DNA of 64,000 nt from Sphingomonas brevis (GTDB lineage: Bacteria > Pseudomonadota > Alphaproteobacteria > Sphingomonadales > Sphingomonadaceae). Below the pieces are notes generated by a model that was given only the letters and a program-made list of their open reading frames with translations, was not told the origin of the DNA and searched no databases. Positions 57,503-64,000 of the stretch are shown here, in pieces. The position numbers and the translations under genes were made by a program. The stretch spans positions 186,001-250,000 of the forward strand of contig NZ_JAMGBB010000001.1 of NCBI RefSeq assembly GCF_023516505.1, read 5' to 3'. The stretch's first letter is position 1. Each line of letters starts with the position of its first letter.

Positions 57503-59596
57503 TTGCGCAAGCTTTTCATCGCCGCCGCGACCGCGGTGCTCGCCACCGCTGCCGTCGCCCAAAGCGACGACCCTTATCTCTGGCTTGAGGACATCCAGGG
57601 CCTAAAGCCGCTTGAGCAGGTAAAAGTCTGGAACGCCGAGACCGAGGCGGATCTCACCAGGATTTCGGGATTCGAAGACCATCGCCAGCGCGCCCTGGCC
57701 ATTCTCAACGATCCCAACCAGATCGCGGCACCCGACCAGGTGATGGGCGACCTGGTCGCCAACCATTGGGTCGACGCCGATCACAAGCGGGGGCTGTGGC
57801 GCGTATCGCCGCTCAATGCCTATCTTTCCGGCAAGCCGACATGGCGGACGGTGATCGACGTCGACGCTCTCGGCAAGGCCGAGGGCAAGAGCTGGGTATG
57901 GCACGGCGCCGATTGCCTGCCGCCCGAATATCAGCGCTGCCTCATCTCTCTCAGCCCCGGCGGCAGCGACGCCGACGTGGTTCGCGAATTCGATCTCGTC
58001 TCGGGCACCTTTGTCGAGGGCGGGTTCGTCGTTCCGGAGAGCAAGAATGCGGTGGCCTGGGCCGACCGCGACACGCTGCTCGTGGCGATGGCCGAAGGCG
58101 AAGGGACGGCAACCAAGTCCGGCTACGCGCGGATCGTCAAGGAATGGAAGCGCGGCACGCCGTGGAGCGCAGCGACCAAGGTCGCCGAGGTCGACGAGAC
58201 AGCGATCGGGATCGGCCCGTTCGCGGTGATGGACGGTAACGTCCGCCGCGTCGCGATCAGCCGCAATGTCGGCTTCTATGAATCGCGCGTATCAATGCGT
58301 GCGCCCGACGGCCGCTGGGTCGAGCTTCCGATCCCGCAAACCGCCGAATTCAACACGGTGGTTTCGGGCCAGGCGATTGCGACGCTGGTCGAGCCGCTCG
58401 GCCAATTTCAGCCCGGATCGGTCGTCGCGTTCGACATACAGCAGATGCTGGCCGGCCAGAGCCCCGCGCCGAAGCTGGTGATGGCGCCAAGCAAGACCCA
58501 GGCGATCGAGGAAGTCTCCGCCACCGACAATATCTTGTGGATCAAGGCGCTCGACGATGTTTCCGGCAAACTGTTCGCGCTTCGCCGCCAAGCCGACGGC
58601 AGCTGGGCGAGCAAGCCAATGCCGCTGCCCGGGAATAGCACTGTTCACATCGTCGGGACCGCCGACAAGCAGGACATTGCCTTCGCCACCGTCGAAGGGA
58701 TGTTGACCCCGACGACCCTGATGTCGGTCGACGCGGCCGGCAAGCTTGGCACCGTCCAGGCGCTTCCGGCCCAGTTCGACGCCTCCAACCTCACCGTCGT
58801 GCAGCGCTTCGCAGCGTCGAAGGACGGCACCCGTGTCCCCTATTTCCTGGTCCGGAAGAAGGGCGTGACCAAGCCGACCGGCACGCTGATCCATGCCTAT
58901 GGCGGCTTTCGCAATGCCCAGACGCCGACCTATTTGACCGGCCAGCCCTATCGGTCCGGCCCGCTCGGCCTGTTCTGGGCCGAGAATGGCGGCGCGTTCG
59001 TGCTCGCTAACATCCGCGGCGGCGGCGAATATGGTCCCAGATGGTGGCGCGACGCGCTGCGCGAAAAGCGCCAGAACAGCTTCGACGACCTGGAGGCGGT
59101 GGCTCGCGACCTGATCCGCACCGGCGTTGCTCGCAAGGACGGGGTAGCCATCTCTGGAAGGTCCAACGGCGGTGTGCTGGTCGGAGCGGCGATGACGCAG
59201 CATCCGGCGCTTTATTCCGCGGTGATCTCCGGTTCACCGCTGATCGACATGAAGCGCTATTCTCAACTTCTCGCCGGCGCATCCTGGATCGACGAATATG
59301 GCGATCCCGACAAACCGGAGGATTGGGCGTTCATGTCCAAATATTCGCCATATCAGGCGATCAGGCCAGGCGTCCGTTACCCGCCGACATTTTTCTACCT
59401 GTCGACCAAGGACGACCGCGTTCATCCGGGACATGCGCGCAAGGCGACGGCGAAGCTCAAGGCCTTCGGCAACCAGGTCTATTACCATGAGTATGTCGAG
59501 GGCGGCCATTCGGTTGGCGCCGACCGTGCGGAGGATGCGACCCGGGCCGCGCTGCTGTGGGCCTTCCTCACCAAGGAAATCGGGACGAAGCGCTAG
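57503..59596 (+). CDS. Secreted prolyl oligopeptidase family serine peptidase (S9A)
   Basis: 697 aa. A signal peptide (1-19, ending AVAQ) precedes SDDPYLWLEDIQG, the typical S9A mature start. An N-terminal beta-propeller is followed by the alpha/beta hydrolase domain with the oxyanion-region NIRGGGEYGP and the nucleophile Ser in ISGRSNGGVLVG. A late Asp (K-D-D-R-V-H) and His (GGHSVGAD) complete the triad. It cleaves short peptides, most often after proline. The gene ends 4 bp into the convergent ridA-like gene. Confidence 0.92.
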   Translation: MRKLFIAAATAVLATAAVAQSDDPYLWLEDIQGLKPLEQVKVWNAETEADLTRISGFEDHRQRALAILNDPNQIAAPDQVMGDLVANHWVDADHKRGLWRVSPLNAYLSGKPTWRTVIDVDALGKAEGKSWVWHGADCLPPEYQRCLISLSPGGSDADVVREFDLVSGTFVEGGFVVPESKNAVAWADRDTLLVAMAEGEGTATKSGYARIVKEWKRGTPWSAATKVAEVDETAIGIGPFAVMDGNVRRVAISRNVGFYESRVSMRAPDGRWVELPIPQTAEFNTVVSGQAIATLVEPLGQFQPGSVVAFDIQQMLAGQSPAPKLVMAPSKTQAIEEVSATDNILWIKALDDVSGKLFALRRQADGSWASKPMPLPGNSTVHIVGTADKQDIAFATVEGMLTPTTLMSVDAAGKLGTVQALPAQFDASNLTVVQRFAASKDGTRVPYFLVRKKGVTKPTGTLIHAYGGFRNAQTPTYLTGQPYRSGPLGLFWAENGGAFVLANIRGGGEYGPRWWRDALREKRQNSFDDLEAVARDLIRTGVARKDGVAISGRSNGGVLVGAAMTQHPALYSAVISGSPLIDMKRYSQLLAGASWIDEYGDPDKPEDWAFMSKYSPYQAIRPGVRYPPTFFYLSTKDDRVHPGHARKATAKLKAFGNQVYYHEYVEGGHSVGADRAEDATRAALLWAFLTKEIGTKR

Positions 59597-60039
59597 CCGG
59601 CCGCCGAAACCGATGGATAAGCGGCAATAATTGCCAGCGCTTCCAGTGTGACCGCATTATTATTGGGAAGGGTCGAACAGCCGATCGCGGTCCGGGCATG
59701 CCGCCCGCGCTCCCCCAGCCGCTCGACCAGCAGTTCCGACGCCGCATCGATCACCTTGTGCACCATGGTGAAATCTTCGGTGGCGTTGACCTGGCCCCTC
59801 ACCAGCAGGATCCGCTGGATCGCACCGTCATCCTGACCGGCGGCCTGGCGCAGCACGGCCAGCAAATTCTCCGCGGCGCGCCTGGCTGCCTCGCACCCTT
59901 GTTCGAAGCTCAGCTCCCGCCCGACCTTGCCGGCGATCGTCTCGCCAGCGCGCGCCGGGCTGATCCCCGATACTGCGACCAGTTCGCCATGTCGGACATA
60001 GGACTCATATAATCCAATAGGCGCCGGCGGCTGGGCCAA
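59593..60039 (-). CDS. RidA/YjgF-family protein
   Basis: 148 aa, RidA fold. The conserved Arg is in HARTAIGCSTLPNNNAVTLEALA; RGQVNATEDFTMVHKVIDAAS and ELSFEQGCEAARRAAENLLAVL are typical. RidA proteins deaminate reactive enamine/imine intermediates; this is the YjgF/chorismate-mutase-like subgroup, with substrate unknown. It lies 1 bp after the DUF4112 stop on the same strand. Confidence 0.88.
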   Translation of the reverse strand: MAQPPAPIGLYESYVRHGELVAVSGISPARAGETIAGKVGRELSFEQGCEAARRAAENLLAVLRQAAGQDDGAIQRILLVRGQVNATEDFTMVHKVIDAASELLVERLGERGRHARTAIGCSTLPNNNAVTLEALAIIAAYPSVSAAG

Positions 60040-60040
60040 G

Positions 60041-60472
60041 TCAGCGAGCCTCGACGTCGATGGTGCGGGTGTCGGGGTGATGCTTGTCGAGGTGGCGCTT
60101 GATCATCCTGACGTTGCGCGTGTTCGACCGGAAGAAAAAGTCGGGGATTGCGCCGATCCAGGGGATGGCGCCGAGCAGCATGTCGAACCCGATGTTTCCT
60201 GCCATCCGTGCGATCTGCCACTTCGACATGCCGAGGTTGCGCGCTTCCCAGGCGATATAGCTGCCCAACGCGGCGGCCGAGATGGTGCCGACGCCCGGAA
60301 TGATGTCGAGAATAACGTCGAGGCCGACAGGCTTGTTGATGCCCGGGATGACGAACATCCGCTCGAGCAGCTTCTCCATGCCCTCGATCCGTTGCCTGAC
60401 GGATCGCGGATCGGTCCCGAACGACAGCTCGCGGCGCATTTTCGGAGTTGGCGGATCGATGATTTCCGTCAT
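60041..60472 (-). CDS. DUF4112 membrane protein
   Basis: 143 aa. The core LLERMFVIPGINKPVGLDVILDIIPGVGTISAAALGSYI and NIGFDMLLGAIPWIGAIPDFFFRSNTRNV match DUF4112, with two hydrophobic stretches. Function unknown. It is probably co-transcribed with the RidA-like gene that follows. Confidence 0.87.
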   Translation of the reverse strand: MTEIIDPPTPKMRRELSFGTDPRSVRQRIEGMEKLLERMFVIPGINKPVGLDVILDIIPGVGTISAAALGSYIAWEARNLGMSKWQIARMAGNIGFDMLLGAIPWIGAIPDFFFRSNTRNVRMIKRHLDKHHPDTRTIDVEAR

Positions 60473-60582
60473 GCTATCCTACATAGGCATCGCCGCACGC
60501 GCTGGAAATGGCCGGGGCCGGCGATGGTTTACCCCATCGTAATCAGCGCCTGATACCTCCGTTGGGTTCCAGGGAGCTGTCG

Positions 60583-61560
60583 ATGTTTCCAACGTTGCGT
60601 TACTGGCTGGTGGCCGCGCAGGCGGCGTTCGTGCTGTCGCTGGCGGCGATCAGCGCGCGGCCGATTCCGTTCGAATATTCGCGGCCGATGGGCGCGGCGC
60701 TGATGATCTGGTCGGCCGGCTTCCTGTTCCTGCTGGTGCGGACGGCGATGTTCGAAACCCGGGCCGACCGCCCCGTCACTTCCTTCGTGCTTGGCATCAA
60801 GGGAGAGGCGGGTACGCTGTGGAAGGCTTTCACCTATGCCTTGCTGCTGGGGCTGGCGATGGCGCTTCACGGCTGGGCCAAGACGATGATACCGCATGTC
60901 GGCGGTTACTGGGCCGACCCGATGCTGGCCGACCTCGATTACCGGCTGTTCGGCCAGGATCCCTGGCACCTGTTCAGGTTCGATGGCCTCGGCCCGCTAT
61001 TCTCCAAAATCTATGTCAGCTGGTTCCCGGTGACGTTTGGCACGATGGGCCTATTGGCGTTCAGCAAGCGCGATCATAGCGTATTGCTGACCTCTTTCCT
61101 GGCTATCCTGATCATTATCGGCACGATGGGCCAATATGTCCTGCCTTCGGCCGGGCCGATTTTTTACGAGCGGTTGGGACTTGGAGCCCGGTTCGACGAG
61201 CTGATCGTCACCACCGACCCCAGCGTCAACTTCCTCGCCGACTATCTGTGGCGAAACTTCGAATCCGGCGGTGCCAACCTCGGCACCGGGATCAGCGCAA
61301 TGCCGTCGATGCACGTCACCATGGCCGTGTGGACCGCCTTTGCCGCTCGAGCCATCTGGCGGCCATTGGTCGTACCCGCGGTGCTCTACGCGTTGATCAT
61401 TTACATCACGTCGGTCGCATCGGGCTGGCATTACGCAACTGACGGGCTTGTCGGCGCTGCCCTGGCCACAATAACCTGCCTGTGGCTGTCGAGAAGGGCG
61501 CAACAGGCACCCAAGTCCGGGTTGGCCGCGGAACCGGCAGCGGCCGGGGCCCTGGCCTAA
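60583..61560 (+). CDS. PAP2/AUR1-like integral membrane phosphotransferase or phosphatase
   Basis: 325 aa, about six to seven hydrophobic segments. The acid-phosphatase motifs are in two late loops: AMPSMHVTMAVW (C2-type S-x-H) and SVASGWHYATDGLVG (C3-type S-G-x-H-x-x-x-D). The arrangement fits the PAP2_3/AUR1-like group, which includes inositolphosphoryl-ceramide synthases. ATG 60583 has AGGGAG six bases upstream. Substrate is unknown; a role in membrane (sphingo)lipids would be reasonable in a sphingomonad but is only a guess. Confidence 0.82.
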   Translation: MFPTLRYWLVAAQAAFVLSLAAISARPIPFEYSRPMGAALMIWSAGFLFLLVRTAMFETRADRPVTSFVLGIKGEAGTLWKAFTYALLLGLAMALHGWAKTMIPHVGGYWADPMLADLDYRLFGQDPWHLFRFDGLGPLFSKIYVSWFPVTFGTMGLLAFSKRDHSVLLTSFLAILIIIGTMGQYVLPSAGPIFYERLGLGARFDELIVTTDPSVNFLADYLWRNFESGGANLGTGISAMPSMHVTMAVWTAFAARAIWRPLVVPAVLYALIIYITSVASGWHYATDGLVGAALATITCLWLSRRAQQAPKSGLAAEPAAAGALA

Positions 61561-61569
61561 TTCGGCCGC

Positions 61570-63075
61570 CTATCGGCCATCACTGAAACGCTCGTTGGCA
61601 AGACCGACCAATGTGTGGCGGGCGAACTGGTTCTCGGCAAATCCGGGCGCCCGCCCGGAAACCAGCGACCAACGGATGGGCGCGGCAATCGGAATGAATA
61701 ATTGCTCGCGGTCCATTTGCTCGGCGGCCTCGAGGAAGAGGGCGGCCCGCTGCTCAGCGAAGAGCGTGGAGCGGGCCTGCGCCAACAGCGCCTCACTCTC
61801 CTCGACGCAGATCGGGGCAATGCCGCAGCGGAACCGGCGCAGGAACCAGGCGGGAGAGGCCGAAGGCGCCACCTCGTCTATCCATACCAGGTCTGCCGAA
61901 GCCTCACTTGGAGCGCGTTCGACCTTGATTCCGATTGGCGCCCAATCATAGGCGAGGCGGGCCAGCAGATATTTCCCGCCCGGGCCATTGGGCAGGGCGA
62001 TCCGCAGTGTTGGCCGTTCGGTACTGCCGAACAGCCGCCTGGCTTCGCTGACCAATGCCGTGCGGCGTTCCGTGGCCGGCTGATCAAGCCAGCTGGGCTG
62101 GGCCGGACTTCCAATTCCTTCCAGCCCGGCCTGAAGCAGGGTGGCACGCGGAACCAAACCGCCTACTCGAAGCCCGCCAACCAGCCCGGCGCGATCGAGC
62201 GCCCTGCTGAGCAGTCGGCGAACCTCGACCTCCTGAAGCGCGTCGTTGCGTTTGGTCGGCATCAGCCCGAACAGGCCGGCGACGGGGTCGAAGCGCAGCG
62301 CTCCTCGTGGCATTTTCTGGGCCAGGGCGGTCGGCAAATCGTCGACCGTACCGCCGACGACCAGGTCGAGCTTGCCGTCGGCGAAAGCCGCGGCGAGCGC
62401 CTTGGCGTTGCCGCCGCTGATGCGGACCCGTTCGACCGGATCCTCGGCATCCGGGATGCGGATGCGATGCGCCAACAGCAAGGCGCCCTTGGCTTCCTCG
62501 TCGGCGGGGAAGGCGGCCGCATCTTCCGGTGCGGGAATAAGGAAGGGACCGGTACCGACGCTGGCGCGCACCAGCCCGAACTCGGGTTGGGCAAGCAGTT
62601 GCAGCAGGTTCGGTCGCGGAGCCAGCAACCGGATCTCGATCACCCGGTCGGTCATCGCCACGATCTCGCCGACTGCGCCCAGCGTATCCTTGAGCGGATT
62701 GGTGCTTGACGGGCGAAGCTGCCGGCTCAGGATGCGGGCGACGTCGTCGGCGCGGATCTTGCGGCCATCGGGCCATTCGCCGGTCTGCAGCCTGAAGATG
62801 TAGCTCAGGCCGTCGTCGCTGACGTTCCATCGTTCGGCCAGTCCGGGGACGACCTGGCCGCGCTCGTCGAACCGCACCAGCCCCTGGGCCATGGTCTGCC
62901 GGACCAGCGCATCGCCAGGTGAGAGCGGCGCGACCACGGTCTCGACCAGCTTCGGCATCGGACCGATCGCCGCGACTCGCGCAACGCCCTCGCTTTGCTT
63001 GCCGCAATTCGATAGCAGCAGCCCTGCTGCGGCCAGCGCGGCAAGCAGTGCTCGTTTGGGCGTCAGGCCAGCCAT
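61570..63075 (-). CDS. Peptide/nickel-type ABC solute-binding lipoprotein
   Basis: 501 aa. The lipoprotein signal KRALLAALAAAGLLLSNC ends at a lipobox cysteine, residue 24. The SBP_bac_5 (DppA/OppA) pattern is visible: LVRQTMAQGLVRFDERGQVVPGLAERWNVSDDGLSYIFRL near the start of the mature protein. No permease or ATPase genes are adjacent, so it may work with a transporter encoded elsewhere. Confidence 0.88.
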   Translation of the reverse strand: MAGLTPKRALLAALAAAGLLLSNCGKQSEGVARVAAIGPMPKLVETVVAPLSPGDALVRQTMAQGLVRFDERGQVVPGLAERWNVSDDGLSYIFRLQTGEWPDGRKIRADDVARILSRQLRPSSTNPLKDTLGAVGEIVAMTDRVIEIRLLAPRPNLLQLLAQPEFGLVRASVGTGPFLIPAPEDAAAFPADEEAKGALLLAHRIRIPDAEDPVERVRISGGNAKALAAAFADGKLDLVVGGTVDDLPTALAQKMPRGALRFDPVAGLFGLMPTKRNDALQEVEVRRLLSRALDRAGLVGGLRVGGLVPRATLLQAGLEGIGSPAQPSWLDQPATERRTALVSEARRLFGSTERPTLRIALPNGPGGKYLLARLAYDWAPIGIKVERAPSEASADLVWIDEVAPSASPAWFLRRFRCGIAPICVEESEALLAQARSTLFAEQRAALFLEAAEQMDREQLFIPIAAPIRWSLVSGRAPGFAENQFARHTLVGLANERFSDGR

Positions 63076-63186
63076 CGGAACGGGTTTAGCTCACATGTGG
63101 AGTTCATCAACCACTGGATATTGGCATTGGGCTGTATTACCTGTCTAAGGCAGTACGACCGGCGTTGACGGGCCGGAAGGGGAGAG

Positions 63187-64000
63187 ATGGCCGAAAACGA
63201 CGCCTTCGGGCATGGCATCTGGCAGCGCGGCGGGGCCGATGTGGAGGTTTTGCCCGACCCGTTCGGCCGGGACGCCACCCGGCCGCCGCACTTTCCCGCT
63301 GGCGAGCCAAAGCCGTCAAAGCGGCGCTGGCTGCGGTGGGGATTCACGGCGTTCGGCGCGCTTCTGCTGATCACGTTGCTGTGGCTGATCGTCACCGCAC
63401 CCCTCAGCCGCGCGCTCGAACCGCTCAAGGATCCGGCGATGCTGCTGTTGTCGCAGGAGGGTCGGCCGATCGCCAGGCGCGGCGCGGTGAAGGACGAGCC
63501 GGTTGAAGTCGCCAAGCTTGATCCGCTTACGTCGGCCGCGTTCATCGCCATTGAGGATCGCCGGTTTCGCAGTCATTGGGGGATCGATCCGCGCGCCATC
63601 GGCCGGGCGATGGTGGCCAATGCGCGGGCGGGCGGAGTTCGCCAGGGCGGCAGCACGCTGACCCAGCAACTGGCCAAGACCAGCTTCCTGTCCGCCGACC
63701 GATCGCTGAAGCGCAAGGCGCAGGAAGTGATCATCGCATTCTGGCTGGAAGGATGGCTGACCAAGGATGAAATCCTGTCGCGCTATCTGTCGTCAGTCTA
63801 TTTCGGCGACGGCGTCTACGGACTGCGTGCCGCCTCCCGCCATTATTTCGATCGGGAGCCGGAGCGGCTGACGCTGGCTCAGTCGGCAATGCTGGCGGGA
63901 TTGGTGCAGGCTCCATCGCGACTTGCACCTACCCGCAACCTGGCGGCGGCTCAGAAGCGCAGCAGGCTGGTTCTCCAGGAAATGGCGGACAATGGCTACA
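63187..64000 (+). CDS. GT51 peptidoglycan glycosyltransferase, penicillin-binding protein 1 type (5' part, runs off the window)
   Basis: 271 codons are visible; the frame is open at the right edge, so the C-terminus is not seen. ATG 63187 is preceded by GGGGAGAG. A cytoplasmic N-terminus (Pro/Arg-rich) is followed by a transmembrane helix at about 53-71. The GT51 motifs are EDRRFRSHWGID (catalytic E123), RQGGSTLTQQLAK (152-164) and KDEILSRYLSSVYFG. It polymerises glycan strands. Whether a transpeptidase domain follows cannot be decided from this window. Confidence 0.92.
   Translation, partial: MAENDAFGHGIWQRGGADVEVLPDPFGRDATRPPHFPAGEPKPSKRRWLRWGFTAFGALLLITLLWLIVTAPLSRALEPLKDPAMLLLSQEGRPIARRGAVKDEPVEVAKLDPLTSAAFIAIEDRRFRSHWGIDPRAIGRAMVANARAGGVRQGGSTLTQQLAKTSFLSADRSLKRKAQEVIIAFWLEGWLTKDEILSRYLSSVYFGDGVYGLRAASRHYFDREPERLTLAQSAMLAGLVQAPSRLAPTRNLAAAQKRSRLVLQEMADNGY

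Overview
The window is high-GC chromosomal DNA from an alphaproteobacterium, most likely a sphingomonad (Sphingomonadales). This rests on the secE-nusG-rplKAJL-rpoBC genes, a NodT-family outer-membrane factor, the alphaproteobacterial DUF1476 (ATP synthase zeta) and NDUFA12 proteins, a free-standing fatty acyl-AMP ligase, and short dispersed palindromic repeats of the kind common in sphingomonad intergenic DNA. I saw no phage, insertion sequence, CRISPR array or plasmid replication gene. The gene complement looks like core genome with small inserted cassettes.

Region 1 (1-24,028, mostly minus strand) is the transcription/translation superoperon, read from right to left: tRNA-Trp, secE, nusG, rplK, rplA, rplJ, rplL, rpoB, rpoC. 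It is broken in three places. Between nusG and rplK sit a TetR-led tripartite ABC efflux operon, with 4-bp overlaps at every junction, and a Pr6Pr membrane protein. Between rplA and rplJ sit a PPK2 polyphosphate kinase, a DUF4956 membrane protein, a secreted CotH-like kinase-fold protein, a secreted PPP/Shewanella-like phosphatase and an azurin-like cupredoxin. Between rplL and rpoB sit a DOPA-dioxygenase-like protein and an L,D-transpeptidase. The rplA-rplJ insert is the most interesting part of the window: it brings together an exported kinase fold, an exported phosphatase, DUF4956 and a polyphosphate enzyme.

Region 2 (24.2-37.9 kb) is mixed housekeeping: fatty acyl-AMP ligase, recX, a double cold-shock-domain protein, DUF192, NDUFA12 and DUF2155 genes, arsC-aat, a duplicated glycine-zipper lipoprotein, a YcbB-like L,D-transpeptidase, a TonB-like protein, the aroQ-accB-accC operon, thiS and thiG (separated by an opposing gene), a SAM methyltransferase and pcm.

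Region 3 (37.9-51.1 kb) is catabolic and redox: a TPP-dependent decarboxylase/synthase-like enzyme, a multicopper oxidase, an acyl-CoA dehydrogenase, succinate-semialdehyde dehydrogenase, an SCP2 protein, a two-subunit 3-oxoacid CoA-transferase followed by a small lipoprotein and a quinone oxidoreductase, a divergent TetR/SDR pair, and DUF1476-bolA-grxD.

Region 4 (51.1-64 kb) holds a BlaI/M56 regulatory pair with twin operators, a glycosyltransferase, an MBL hydrolase, a DUF4230 protein, nadA, a prolyl oligopeptidase, RidA, DUF4112, a PAP2/AUR1-like membrane enzyme, a peptide-type solute-binding lipoprotein, and the 5' part of a GT51 peptidoglycan glycosyltransferase that runs off the right edge.

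All functional assignments come from reading motifs and remembered family features. No database search was run.
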